Shown here: piece after piece, positions 17,651-26,904 of the stretch
Numbering within the stretch: the stretch's first letter is position 1
Layout of the letters: the number at the start of each line of letters is the position of its first letter
Assembly (NCBI GenBank): GCA_963783695.1
Contig: CAWAOM010000001.1
Location: 558,001-622,000 of the forward strand
Direction: 5' to 3'
Length of the DNA stretch: 64,000 bases
Origin: BM003 sp963783695
Lineage (GTDB): Bacteria; Pseudomonadota; Gammaproteobacteria; Steroidobacterales; BM003
Made by a program: the position numbers and the translations under genes
The notes under the pieces: model-generated
Told to the model about the DNA's origin: nothing
What the model saw: the letters and a program-made list of their open reading frames with translations, nothing else
Database searches by the model: none

Positions 17651-18583
17651 ATGCCTGGCCGACAATTCGCTGCCGCACTGTTGATGATCGTTTTCGCCAC
17701 TGCCGTAGCCGCTTCTTCCAGCAGCGAGTTGGCCGGATCGTCATGGCGGCTCGTCAAAATCGCTTCGATGGACGACAGCGTCGATGTCCCGGATGACCCT
17801 TCCGCATACACGCTCGAGTTGCGGGCGGACGGATCCGCAACGATGGTCGCGGACTGCAATCGCGGAACCGGGTCATGGACATCGGAATCTCCCGCGAACA
17901 TCGAGTTCGGCCCGGTCGCAGCCACGATGGCAATTTGTCCCCCGGGCTCGCTGTCGGAGAAGTACCTGGCCCAGTTCCAGTGGGTGCGCAGCTACGTGTT
18001 GCAGGACGGGCACCTGTTCCTCGCGACGATGGCGGACGGTTCGATCATCGAATTCGAGCCGCAGGGAAGTGCGTCGCTGGTAGCGACCGTGCTCGGCGAG
18101 GACATCCGAACCACCGACGCCGGCGAGATGCAGGAAATTATCCTGTCGCGACTTTTCGACCAGTACGCGGAGCAAAACGGCATCAAAGTCACGGAAGACG
18201 AGATTGCGTCCTTCATCGACAACATGAAGCATGGAATGAAGGAGGAGGGACTTACAGCCGAAGACGAACTGACGCCCGCCGAGGCTGCGCAGGTCGAAAC
18301 GATGCGGCGGGACATGGGGCGCTCGATGATCCGTCAGTGGAAGATCAACAGGGCGCTTTACCGTGAGTATGGCGGCCGCGTGATCTATCAGCAGTTCGGC
18401 CCGGAGCCGCTTGATGCGTACCGCGAATATCTCGAGGCACAGCAGCGGGAAGGCGCCTTCGTGATTCACGAGAAGGCTTTCGAGGATGAGTTCTGGGACT
18501 ATTTCAGCGATGACCCGAGGCATTCGTTTTTCGAGCCCGGGACCGAGGCCAGTGCTTTCGAGATCCCGCCGTGGGAGAGCTAG
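17651..18583 (+). CDS. META-domain protein with SurA-like helical C-terminus
   Basis: Exported 310-residue protein. After a signal peptide (residues 1-21) comes a META/HslJ-like domain at about 27-135 (ELAGSSWRLVKI, then MVADCNRGTGSW and FGPVAATMAICPP, the usual conserved core). Residues ~140-300 are helical and resemble the N-terminal chaperone part of SurA/parvulin proteins (AEQNGIKVTEDEIASFI), without a recognisable parvulin catalytic domain. The fusion suggests an envelope folding or stress role. It lies 4 bp after the secreted-protein gene and 113 bp before a large zincin gene on the same strand, so it could help fold that exported protein; this is inference. Confidence 0.72.
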   Translation: MPGRQFAAALLMIVFATAVAASSSSELAGSSWRLVKIASMDDSVDVPDDPSAYTLELRADGSATMVADCNRGTGSWTSESPANIEFGPVAATMAICPPGSLSEKYLAQFQWVRSYVLQDGHLFLATMADGSIIEFEPQGSASLVATVLGEDIRTTDAGEMQEIILSRLFDQYAEQNGIKVTEDEIASFIDNMKHGMKEEGLTAEDELTPAEAAQVETMRRDMGRSMIRQWKINRALYREYGGRVIYQQFGPEPLDAYREYLEAQQREGAFVIHEKAFEDEFWDYFSDDPRHSFFEPGTEASAFEIPPWES

Positions 18584-18696
18584 CCGGGACGGCCATGCTG
18601 TTATTGCGGTCGAGCGTGCTGGCTCATTGGTTGGCAGGCTGAACATGCAGGGTCGATTGCTCGATTCGATTGGACGCGTGGAGATGGCCCGAAGTC

Positions 18697-21135
18697 ATGC
18701 AGGCCAACAAAAATAAAAAGGCCGCTTTGCGCGGATTCTGGACTTCGCTCGTCGCTCTGCTTGTGCATACGACGGCGGCGGCTGACACCTGGCCGATCAA
18801 GGATTTCGAGGTTGTTGTGTCGGATCAGTATTCGGTTCTCGACCTCGACATCACGAAAGGAAATGTGGCGGCGGATCAAAGTGCACTGACCCCGGAACTC
18901 AAACGGCAGGTCGAGGACTATCTCGCACAAGTCGCGCAGAAGCTCGAAGGCTGGGGTTTCCCACCGCCCGTGCTCGAACCGGCCGTCGAACGGGCTGATG
19001 GCCGGCGCGCTTACCGGGTCTACGCGATCCCAAGAGGCGACGAGGAGGGCGCGTACCAGAACAGCGACATGTTGGGTCGGAGCATCATGAGCCTGAATCT
19101 GACCGCTCTTTCCGGTCGCGGCGGACAAGCGCTAAACCGCGCGGGCCGTGAACTACTGGGGCATGAGTTGTTTCATGCCGTGCAGTACGCGACGCCGTTC
19201 TTCCGCAGCTACGATCAGGATACGCAGCGAATCGGCAGCTGGATCACCGAGGGCCAGGCGCTTGCGATTGGACATGATCTTGCAGACGAAATTTCAGGCA
19301 CTCTGAAATCGACGATTCCGACAGCCATTGAAGCCCGCTGGGGCCTGCGTTCTTATTCGGCGATATTGCCGGTACCGAAGGGGGAGGGTAGCGCGCCGCA
19401 GATAGGTTATCGAACGGCTTCTTTCTGGCGCTATCTCGGCGAGCTGGACCAATTGCGTAAGACACACTTCTCCGCGCTGGAAAACAGCGGCCAGATGACT
19501 GACCCCAATCCGCGTCCCGGTCCCCGGCCCGGTCCGGTCGATTACCGTTACCTGTCGCACCTTTTGAACGGAACCGCCGCGGCTTCCACCTCTAGAGCCG
19601 AGGTCACATGGCTCGATCTGGGCCTCAAGGCGTATGACCGCTTCGGGTTAGGGCTGCGACGCATCTACCCGGACTTCATCTCGGCCTACGCCGACTACGG
19701 TCGTTACCGTCGGCGAGAAAACGAACCCCGATCGACGGCCGAGTATCTCAGAGTCTGGCGCAACCAGGCGTTCCCGGACTGTTCGTCCGGGATCCTGACA
19801 CCCGAACTGCGCCGGGTCAGATCCCGGGTAAAGCTGTCCGGGATCGCCACCGGTTGCCTGGCGGTGCGCGTGACGGGTTTCGGCGAGGAGGTCAGCGCCG
19901 AAGTGCAGGTCGTGACCGCGTCCGAAGCGCTGCTTGACCAGCTTGCGGTCGGGTTGCCAGGTGCCGAGCGGTTTGCTTTGCCTTTCACCAGCGGCGCTGA
20001 CAATGCCGACGGGAAAGCGCGTTCCCGCTGGAGTTTTCGCCTTGTGGACGCATCCGTGGACCAGAACCTGGTACTGGTCACCAATGTTGCGCGTATTGCG
20101 CAGAAGACTCTGGCCCAGGAGATCGATATCGTGGTTTCCATTCCGGGCAAGGAAGGACTCGAGTCACCGGCGCGACCCGACCCGGCGGACGGTGAGGCAC
20201 TGACGCCTGGCTCTGACGGATCGCGTGATGCGGCCCGTGGGAGGCTCGAGCGGGCGTCGGATAAGACTATTGAGAACGGTCCGCTGGGCCAGCGCGTCAA
20301 GCGCGATGAAAACGATGCGCTGATAACTGTCTTTCTCAATAAGATGCCGGATGCGCTGGCAGTGGTATCCGAAATCAATGCGGCCGGCGGCGTAATGGAA
20401 CAGATATTGTCTTCGGCCACCGCCGTGCTCGACCGCGGCCCGGGCGAATTTATGCGCGATGTTGGCATCGCGCTGGAAGACGAGCATGGCTCGATCACAA
20501 TCGCGATTCCGAAAGTCGACTACGGTTTCACAGGCAGTCTCGATGGAGTCCTGATCAGCACGAGGAGCGAGGCGGGAGCGGATCTTGACGCCCGCGGTCC
20601 CGTCGATGCCGACCCCGGCAGGTCGGTGCTGTTCAAGCCGTCCGGCCGGGTAACTATTGACGAGTACACCCCGGAATTCATGAGCGGATCGTACCAGGCG
20701 GACCTGATTGAGCCCGGAAAATACCCGTCGAGCAGCCGGGATGCGGTCGTAGTGGCCACCGTGGAACGCCACATCGAAGGGCGTTTCTGGATCGGATCAC
20801 CATGGCTCTACGACAGCCGTTGGACAAGGATCGGCTACGAAAACGCCGCCGAGGATGCGATGGAAGACATCAGGACCCGGCTTCCGAGCGATCTGGCGGG
20901 TGAGCTGGAATCTGCCGAAGATTGGGCCGGGCAGCGTTCCGACCCGCGTGACGACCCGGAGGCGCTGGACGAGGTCAGCGAGCAATTCGGTTGTGACTGT
21001 AGCTGCGAGGGCAAGCAACGTCTCGACGATGCGTTCAGCGTGGGTGACCGGGACGAGCCGATGTCGATGGACGAGCAGCTTGCTATGGGGGCTTGCGTAT
21101 CCCTTTGCGCGCAGCGCTACCTTTCCTGTCCCTGA
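18697..21135 (+). CDS. Large exported HExxH zincin-like protein with Cys-rich tail (paralogue A)
   Basis: Exported protein of 812 residues, family not recognised by name. The start at ATG 18697 gives a signal peptide (LVALLVHTTAAADT). A zinc-peptidase site HELFHAVQ lies at residues 156-163, with a probable third ligand glutamate in WITEGQA 25 residues after the second histidine (gluzincin logic). A short shared segment YRTASFWRYL follows, then beta-rich domains. The end carries CDCSCEGKQRLDD, then about 20 residues on MGACVSLCAQRYLSC, a cysteine pattern matched by the protein at 22899-25568. Proteolytic activity is inferred from the motif only. The two preceding exported-protein genes may be cotranscribed. 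Confidence 0.75.
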   Translation: MQANKNKKAALRGFWTSLVALLVHTTAAADTWPIKDFEVVVSDQYSVLDLDITKGNVAADQSALTPELKRQVEDYLAQVAQKLEGWGFPPPVLEPAVERADGRRAYRVYAIPRGDEEGAYQNSDMLGRSIMSLNLTALSGRGGQALNRAGRELLGHELFHAVQYATPFFRSYDQDTQRIGSWITEGQALAIGHDLADEISGTLKSTIPTAIEARWGLRSYSAILPVPKGEGSAPQIGYRTASFWRYLGELDQLRKTHFSALENSGQMTDPNPRPGPRPGPVDYRYLSHLLNGTAAASTSRAEVTWLDLGLKAYDRFGLGLRRIYPDFISAYADYGRYRRRENEPRSTAEYLRVWRNQAFPDCSSGILTPELRRVRSRVKLSGIATGCLAVRVTGFGEEVSAEVQVVTASEALLDQLAVGLPGAERFALPFTSGADNADGKARSRWSFRLVDASVDQNLVLVTNVARIAQKTLAQEIDIVVSIPGKEGLESPARPDPADGEALTPGSDGSRDAARGRLERASDKTIENGPLGQRVKRDENDALITVFLNKMPDALAVVSEINAAGGVMEQILSSATAVLDRGPGEFMRDVGIALEDEHGSITIAIPKVDYGFTGSLDGVLISTRSEAGADLDARGPVDADPGRSVLFKPSGRVTIDEYTPEFMSGSYQADLIEPGKYPSSSRDAVVVATVERHIEGRFWIGSPWLYDSRWTRIGYENAAEDAMEDIRTRLPSDLAGELESAEDWAGQRSDPRDDPEALDEVSEQFGCDCSCEGKQRLDDAFSVGDRDEPMSMDEQLAMGACVSLCAQRYLSCP

Positions 21136-21173
21136 CGAGGTGCATTCGCTGCGTCGATGATGCATTCGAGTAT

Positions 21174-21260
21174 CTGGGGTCGGAGCAAAAAATTTTCGCT
21201 CGGCACTAACTAGCGGAATTCAGACTCGCTGATTAATTGTCGTTTTACTCTGACCCCGAT
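21174..21260. repeat. Palindromic GGGGTCAGAG-type repeat, copy 1
   Basis: Ends GGGGTCGGAGCAAAA (from 21176) and TTTTACTCTGACCCC (to 21257) form an imperfect inverted repeat around a ~50-bp centre. A second copy lies at 25874-25955, with shared inner sequence (GAATTC then GCTCGCTGAT). Elements with such ends are common near REP-associated transposases; none is present here. Confidence 0.75.
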
Positions 21261-21359
21261 TTACCTTTACCCCAGTCCTTCTCGATTACTTCCTACATTG
21301 CTTCAATCTCAATTACGGCAACCCGTCGTCATGAAAGGCTTCGCCAAAGGACATCAGGA

Positions 21360-21950
21360 ATGGATCAGTTTGAATACGTCATGGTGCTCGTTTCGATTAT
21401 CGTCGGCCTCGGAATCACGCACATTCTGCTCGGCGTTGGCGGCATTATCGATCGACTGTCGCGTAAGGAGGCGCGATTTGAACTCAGCTTGGCTCATGCC
21501 TCGTGGTTAGGGTTCTGCTTCGTATGGTTGGTCATGTTCTGGTGGTGGGAGTATCGCTTTTCGACCAGGGTGGCAGACTGGACTATGGGGCTCTATTTTT
21601 TCCTGATTTGTTATGCGGTAACCCTATTTCTTCTTCAGGCCGTGCTGGTACCGCGAACCTGGGACGGCGTCACGAGCTTGAAGGACTTTTTCCTGCAGCG
21701 ACGGGCTTGGTTTTATAGCCTCCTCTTGTTCGCGACGACTCTGGATCAGTTTGACAGTTATCTGAAAGGCGGATTTGACTACCTATTGCAGACCGGCGTC
21801 CTCAATCTGTTATTCGCCGCTACGACTGTCCCGATTTGTATCATTGGGATAAGAACGACCAGTATGCGATTCCACAATAGTGCGGCTTCAATATTTTTGG
21901 GCTGGCAGACGCTACTCGGATTCGGCTTTCTCGAAAGCCTGGCGACCTAA
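21360..21950 (+). CDS. Integral membrane protein of unknown function
   Basis: A 196-residue protein with about five to six hydrophobic segments. The ATG at 21360 is chosen because the family-like start MDQFEYVMVLVSIIVGLGIT follows directly; the open frame upstream runs through the palindromic repeat. Charged residues are few and lie in short loops. No partner genes; flanked by the repeat on one side and a duplicated segment on the other. Function unknown. Confidence 0.6.
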   Translation: MDQFEYVMVLVSIIVGLGITHILLGVGGIIDRLSRKEARFELSLAHASWLGFCFVWLVMFWWWEYRFSTRVADWTMGLYFFLICYAVTLFLLQAVLVPRTWDGVTSLKDFFLQRRAWFYSLLLFATTLDQFDSYLKGGFDYLLQTGVLNLLFAATTVPICIIGIRTTSMRFHNSAASIFLGWQTLLGFGFLESLAT

Positions 21951-22135
21951 GCCACCTTAGCGGTCAATCCCGATGGCCACTTCCGGCTCGAAGCAGTTCC
22001 TCACGTGACAGCCAGTGAACAGCCGCTCTGGTGGATGCACCTCTGCACGGCTGATCTCCGATCAAAACTCAGTCTGAATGTAGCCGGGGTCAGTTAACCC
22101 AAGTCATTACGGGACACACAAGGGCTTCTGTTCGC
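21951..22135. other. Short gene-free spacer before the duplicated block
   Basis: No reading frame, RNA or repeat recognised between the membrane protein and the start of the 661-bp duplication. Confidence 0.5.
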
Positions 22136-22140
22136 ACTAT

Positions 22141-22178
22141 CCGCCGGGCGGGTGACGGGCATCTTGCCCGCCCGGCGG
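22141..22178 (-). terminator. Strong hairpin at the 3' end of the duplicated gene
   Basis: CCGCCGGGCGGG (22141-22152) and CCCGCCCGGCGG (22167-22178) form a perfect 12-bp GC stem. Its place just downstream of the minus-strand membrane-protein copy suggests transcription termination, although there is no clear T-run. In copy 2 (25966-26003) one arm carries a mismatch. Confidence 0.55.
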
Positions 22179-22201
22179 CCTGTGAGTCGCGACGTTGCGG
22201 G

Positions 22202-22795
22202 CTACGAGGCGGGCGGCATGGCGACCGACACCGGCGCCGTTTGCCGGGTCTTGCGATGCGCCCGAATCAGCAATGCAAAAAGGAAGACATACCAGGTCAC
22301 GACAAAGGGACCGATGTCGGGCAGTCCGACATTGATCGGCGGGGTTGGAAAGGTACCGATGTTCAGCACCAGGCCAACGATGCCGAACACGACTCCGATG
22401 CCCCCGAAAATCTTGCCAAACGCCGGATGTCTCATGATGCCGATCGAGAACAGGATCACGGTCGGCAAAATGAACATATCCCAGGCAACGTCAAGGCCCA
22501 GCTGAACGGAGTCCACTGCGCGCCAGATGTTGATCTGGGACTCCCTGACGGCCTGCTCCAGCGGGGTGTAGTACTTACCCATGTAGGACACCAGCGACAT
22601 TTGCACCGTCAGCATGGCGCTGACCAATACCGGCGCACAGATGCCGAAGATCAGGCCGAGCTGATTGGTGATTGATGGCCGGTGTTTCGTCAGGAAATGG
22701 TAAAGGCCAACATGTCCCACCAGCAGAAACAATGGCATCACCAGCGCGGTTATGGTCTCGAGCCGGTCGGGCAGTGGCAGCACCGCCTGCCCCAT
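22202..22795 (-). pseudogene. 5'-truncated copy of the membrane protein at 26027-26710
   Basis: Encodes residues from MGQAVLPLPDRLETITALV to the C-terminus, essentially identical to the intact gene except for the last residue. The first 30 residues and the ribosome site of the intact gene are missing. The frame continues upstream to 22939, but that sequence is unrelated and overlaps the start of the duplication break. It probably makes no functional protein, though an initiation at 22795 cannot be excluded. Confidence 0.8.
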
Positions 22796-22898
22796 GAGTG
22801 GCTGATCGGGACAGTCACCATTGCCTTGGGTGAACCCCCACAATCGCAGAGCCGAATGACTTTCACCACAGCATAAGCGCGAGAGCGCGAGGCGAGCG

Positions 22899-25568
22899 TC
22901 AGGGCGTTGCCTCTTCGCAGGCTGCATAGGCCTGCCCACACTGCATGGTGCACTGAATGAGACCGAAATCGAACGAGCTCATATCGGGCATGGCATTCTC
23001 CGGCAGATCTTCCATTTCCGCATCCATCTTTTCCCCCATTGCGATGATCTTCTCTAATTCATCGCAACTGCAGGAACAGTCTTGCGACCCGCCACTGCTG
23101 CCAGCGCCCCTGCTACCCGGGGTGCCGTTACCGCCGGGTCCCGCCGACTGGCCCGGGCCTGACGGCAGCCCGAATGGGTTGCTCGGGTTGGGATTGAAAA
23201 AGCCCCCGCTGATGACTGCGCCGACCTGGCGTGCGTAAGGCTCCATCCCGGGTGTGAAAATGGCGCGCGGCGTCTGCGCGATATCGTGGGTCCAGCCGAA
23301 CGGGCGGATCATCTCCGCCGAGACCGAGTAGTTGCCCTTACACTCGAAATCGGTACTGCGATTTATCTTGCAGTATTTGCCGCTGAGCTTCAGGTGCAGC
23401 ACTTCGCGGTCGAATCGCACCACCTCGACCTGGCCGGAGGGCTCATCGCCGACGCTGCCGTAGAACGTAATGTCACCCTCGCCGCCACCCATGCGGTTGC
23501 CGCCGACGCCTGCCGGGAATGTACCCTTGGCGCCGAAGCGCAGGGGTTCTTCAAATCCGAATTGAAAAATGGATTGCCCGGTCATCTCGCTCTCGGGTGT
23601 GGCGTCGCCGAATTCGGTTACGGTGACAAAAGTGATCCCTTCATCGAACAGACCGCCCAGACCGCGCATGTCCTGCGGCATCGCGGTGAAAAAAGGGCCC
23701 TGGCGGATATCGGCGAGGATGGCGCGCGGGTCGCCGGTGACCGGGTGGGGCGGACCGACGCCCATAGTTGTGTTGGTGCCGGCACCGCTGCACAGTGTGG
23801 GCTCCTTTTTCTCGATTTTGAGTTCCGTATTGGCCGCCATGCCGAATTCGATTAGTGCCGGATAGCTGCTTAACGCAAGGAATTTGTCACCAGTAACCAG
23901 GCTCAGGATATAGCGGTTCTTCGTCGTCGCGGCGGATGCCTGCTGTTCCGCAGTCCACCACGTACGCGACCAGGTGGCTGTGCCGGGCCCGTCTGTCCGC
24001 TGCACGTCCGCTTTCTCACCATGCTGCAAGTTCTTCTTCTTCTCGATGGTTATTGGCATCGCCGAGCAGCCGATCCTCGCGTCCGACCGCGACTGCGCGT
24101 AGCAGTCGTATTTTTCGGGCCTGGAGGTGCGCAGGATATTGCCGCCCAACGCGGGCACCGATACGTGCAGTCGGTCTACCACATCGTTCAGATTCCCGAT
24201 CACCCCAAATTCGTTGCGCCCGGCCTCGATGCTGCCGCGCAGGTGAACCTCGAAGCACTGGCCGGGTTTCAGGTCCTTGACGGTAACGTCGAAACAGACC
24301 GCGGCATTCGGTTTTACGGTGATCTTCTCGCTCTTGTACCAGGTACCGGAACGGTTCAGCGTCACCGGCTTGCAGCCGTCGAAGAGTGCGTCCACCCACT
24401 CCTGCTCGGCCACCTTGTAGCGTTGGTCCCAGGAATCGGCGTGATGCGCCAGCATTTCCGGAAAATACAAGGCAAGGGGGAGCAGTTCCCTTTTGCTCTT
24501 GGGGTCTTTCAGGACGTGCGTCTTGAGGCGGTTGTTCCACCACTGGTCCTGCGCACTGTCGTGTCCTTTCATTTCCCCGAGGCCCTCCAGGAACAGCTTC
24601 GCAACCTGCAGCCCGGTGCGGGAATCGAACATCCCATTGCGTTCCATCGCATAGCGGAAAAGGGGATTCAGGGCATACCCGTTGTAGCGGCCTCCTTTGC
24701 TGTTACGAGCGGAGGGAGCCGAGGCGTTCGCGCCGTCAGCCCCGATTTGTCTGCGGACCTCAGTCCAGTCCCTGCTGAAATCGAACCAGCCCTGGGTAGA
24801 CTTGGGTTCGCGGGGCCTCGTGAGATAAGGCTGAAAATTCCTGTCGGTCAGATGGTTCTCGGTCATCCAGACCCCGACCGCCGAGGCCGTGCCCTCGGAC
24901 CACGCGAGCGGGCTGTCGCAGGCGTTTTGCCCAGCGTCGATTTCCGCGACATTCTGGACAGTGTGGAAAAGTTCGTGGGCCAGCGTATTGAAGAGGTATT
25001 CGCGGTCCTCGATGGGCAGGTGGGTGACATCGGGAAAAAGGTACGACGTGTTCAGCGCGAGCAGGCCGGTGGTACCGGCGCGATTCATATGGTCCCGGTC
25101 ATTCGCGGTGCACGGCGCGGTGACCCGGGCCCCGACAACCTCGGTATCGTAGTTCATCGCCAGGCCGTCGTAATTGGAGACGTCGAAATCGTAGAGGTAG
25201 ATGAGATAGGCGTCCTTCCTCTCGTTTTTCGGCAGGTAGGTGGGCTCCGGGAATTTCGCGGCCGAGTAGGCTCTGGCGATGATGCCGAAGTACTCCCGGA
25301 TCGCATCCGCGATGTGTGACTCGATTGCGGCGGGCCGATGAGTCGCGGAATCGCTACCCTCGTTCAGGATAGCGAGAGCGGGGCGGCTCGGGTCCAAACT
25401 GTTCTCGAGTGCATCGGCCTCCGCGTTATGGATGGTCGTCCAGTCCGGATAACCCCATTTCACCTCGGCCTTCTTGATTTTCCATTCGGCGAAAGCCTGC
25501 TGCGACGTCAGTAGCGCGGCCAGCGCGAGGGCCGCAAGCCCGGCGGTCCGTGTGCGAACGCTGCTCAT
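22899..25568 (-). CDS. Large exported HExxH zincin-like protein with Cys-rich tail (paralogue B)
   Basis: Exported protein of 889 residues. Signal peptide at residues 1-27 (LAALALAALLTSQQAFAE). Zinc site HELFHTVQ at 198-205, with a probable third ligand glutamate at 225 in AWSEGTASAVG. Beta-rich domains follow, then a Gly/Pro/Ser linker (about residues 790-825) and a C-terminal CSCSCDELEKIIAMG, later CTMQCGQAYAAC, the same cysteine arrangement as in paralogue A. Acidic, methionine-rich residues lie between the two cysteine groups. The gene is flanked by direct copies of a 661-bp segment, so it may have been inserted or amplified. No named family recognised; peptidase activity inferred from the motif. 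Confidence 0.75.
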   Translation of the reverse strand: MSSVRTRTAGLAALALAALLTSQQAFAEWKIKKAEVKWGYPDWTTIHNAEADALENSLDPSRPALAILNEGSDSATHRPAAIESHIADAIREYFGIIARAYSAAKFPEPTYLPKNERKDAYLIYLYDFDVSNYDGLAMNYDTEVVGARVTAPCTANDRDHMNRAGTTGLLALNTSYLFPDVTHLPIEDREYLFNTLAHELFHTVQNVAEIDAGQNACDSPLAWSEGTASAVGVWMTENHLTDRNFQPYLTRPREPKSTQGWFDFSRDWTEVRRQIGADGANASAPSARNSKGGRYNGYALNPLFRYAMERNGMFDSRTGLQVAKLFLEGLGEMKGHDSAQDQWWNNRLKTHVLKDPKSKRELLPLALYFPEMLAHHADSWDQRYKVAEQEWVDALFDGCKPVTLNRSGTWYKSEKITVKPNAAVCFDVTVKDLKPGQCFEVHLRGSIEAGRNEFGVIGNLNDVVDRLHVSVPALGGNILRTSRPEKYDCYAQSRSDARIGCSAMPITIEKKKNLQHGEKADVQRTDGPGTATWSRTWWTAEQQASAATTKNRYILSLVTGDKFLALSSYPALIEFGMAANTELKIEKKEPTLCSGAGTNTTMGVGPPHPVTGDPRAILADIRQGPFFTAMPQDMRGLGGLFDEGITFVTVTEFGDATPESEMTGQSIFQFGFEEPLRFGAKGTFPAGVGGNRMGGGEGDITFYGSVGDEPSGQVEVVRFDREVLHLKLSGKYCKINRSTDFECKGNYSVSAEMIRPFGWTHDIAQTPRAIFTPGMEPYARQVGAVISGGFFNPNPSNPFGLPSGPGQSAGPGGNGTPGSRGAGSSGGSQDCSCSCDELEKIIAMGEKMDAEMEDLPENAMPDMSSFDFGLIQCTMQCGQAYAACEEATP

Positions 25569-25873
25569 GTTGATTCCGGGAATGGCATGGGTTGATCTCC
25601 GGTGTCTTGATCGAGCCTTGCGCTTGCAATGGTCTGGAACGCGTTCTGCCGCGCAATCCTGCGCGGTTTACGTTGATTCATCAGATTGCAGGGCGGTTTG
25701 GCCCTGTGCAACTTGGGCTCGATGGCGCCCGATAGCAGAGGGTTCATGCGCGGCAGCACTCGCGTTGCGATGTCGCCGGCTCTCGAATTTTCGTTTTTCT
25801 TGATCGGGAGCATTTTGCACATAGTCTATCTGAACGGCAGTGCTGAGGAGAAGAGTGGCATGGCCGTGTATTC
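25569..25873. other. Upstream region of paralogue B, no gene seen
   Basis: About 300 bp between the minus-strand zincin start and a palindromic repeat. It presumably holds that gene's promoter, but I see no convincing -35/-10 pair, operator or RNA. Confidence 0.4.
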
Positions 25874-25955
25874 GGGGTCAGAGTAAAAACATTCTGACGG
25901 CCAAAACCAACTGAATTCGGGCTCGCTGATCAATAGTAGTTTTTGCTCTGACCCC
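25874..25955. repeat. Palindromic GGGGTCAGAG-type repeat, copy 2
   Basis: Ends GGGGTCAGAGTAAAAAC and GTTTTTGCTCTGACCCC are nearly perfect inverted repeats; the centre shares sequence with copy 1 (21174-21260). It lies only 6 bp before the second copy of the 661-bp duplication. Confidence 0.8.
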
Positions 25956-25960
25956 GATTC

Positions 25961-26622
25961 ACTATCCGCCGGGCGGGTGACTTGTATCTTGCCCGCCAGG
26001 CGGCCTGTGAGTCGCGACGTTGCGGGCTACAAGGCGGGCGGCATGGCGACCGACACCGGCGCCGTTTGCCGGGTCTTGCGATGCGCCCGAATCAGCAGTG
26101 CAAAAAGGAAGACATACCAGGTCACGACAAAGGGACCGATGTCGGGCAGTCCGACATTGATCGGCGGGGTTGGAAAGGTACCGATGTTCAGCACCAGGCC
26201 AACGATGCCGAACACGACTCCGATGCCCCCGAAAATCTTGCCAAACGCCGGATGTCTCATGATGCCGATCGAGAACAGGATCACGGTCGGCAAAATGAAC
26301 ATATCCCAGGCAACGTCAAGGCCCAGCTGAACGGAGTCCACTGCGCGCCAGATGTTGATCTGGGACTCCCTGACGGCCTGCTCCAGCGGGGTGTAGTACT
26401 TACCCATGTAGGACACCAGCGACATTTGCACCGTCAGCATGGCGCTGACCAATACCGGCGCACAGATGCCGAAGATCAGGCCGAGCTGATTGGTGATTGA
26501 TGGCCGGTGTTTCGTCAGGAAATGGTAAAGGCCAACATGTCCCACCAGCAGAAACAATGGCATCACCAGCGCGGTTATGGTCTCGAGCCGGTCGGGCAGT
26601 GGCAGCACCGCCTGCCCCATGA
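25961..26622. repeat. 661-bp direct duplication, copy 2 (in intact gene)
   Basis: Source-like copy: it spans the 3' hairpin and residues 31-227 of the intact membrane protein 26027-26710. It matches 22136-22797 at a constant 3825-bp offset. Because the gene is whole here, this copy is probably ancestral. Confidence 0.9.
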
Positions 26623-26710
26623 AAAGCAGCGCAAAGATGAGTCCGCTGTAGCCGCCGTAGTGAATCCACTGATCGGCGATACGCGCTTGGTCGTGACTAC
26701 GGTCCTGCAT
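26027..26710 (-). CDS. Six-helix integral membrane protein downstream of LytTR regulator
   Basis: A 227-residue protein with about six hydrophobic segments; no named family recognised with confidence. The start at 26710 has an AAGGAG site 8 bases upstream. A conserved-looking loop TFPTPPINVGLPDIGPFVV precedes the last helix. The C-terminus is short and basic (RAHRKTRQT). A LytTR-type regulator gene lies 195 bp upstream on the same strand, making it a plausible regulator or partner. A truncated second copy exists at 22202-22795. Confidence 0.72.
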   Translation of the reverse strand: MQDRSHDQARIADQWIHYGGYSGLIFALLFMGQAVLPLPDRLETITALVMPLFLLVGHVGLYHFLTKHRPSITNQLGLIFGICAPVLVSAMLTVQMSLVSYMGKYYTPLEQAVRESQINIWRAVDSVQLGLDVAWDMFILPTVILFSIGIMRHPAFGKIFGGIGVVFGIVGLVLNIGTFPTPPINVGLPDIGPFVVTWYVFLFALLIRAHRKTRQTAPVSVAMPPAL

Positions 26711-26904
26711 GTCGATTTCTCCTTTTCATTAACGAGACGTCTCCATGCTATTGGCCGCCGTCATGCCGGAAAAGGGCTGTATAGGGCTATGGTACGAATG
26801 CCGCCCGTCAGGGATAAACATCCCTGCCACAAGGCGGAATGATGCTCGCAACGTTCTGATTTGGGGCGAATTCGCGGTATTTGGGGCGAGTGTCCGGGCG
26901 CGCT

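Larger units (their letters stand above)
22136..22797. repeat. 661-bp direct duplication, copy 1 (truncated gene copy)
   Basis: Almost identical to 25961-26622 at a constant offset of 3825 bp, with few substitutions. It starts at the hairpin downstream of the membrane-protein gene and stops abruptly at the codon corresponding to residue 31 of that protein. The intact gene is in copy 2. The two copies are in direct orientation and flank the large zincin gene 22899-25568. Confidence 0.9.

Noticed and set aside
24021..25319. 432-codon open frame antisense to zincin B
   Set aside because: The minus-strand protein has a signal peptide, zinc motif and cysteine tail; the antisense frame has no such features.
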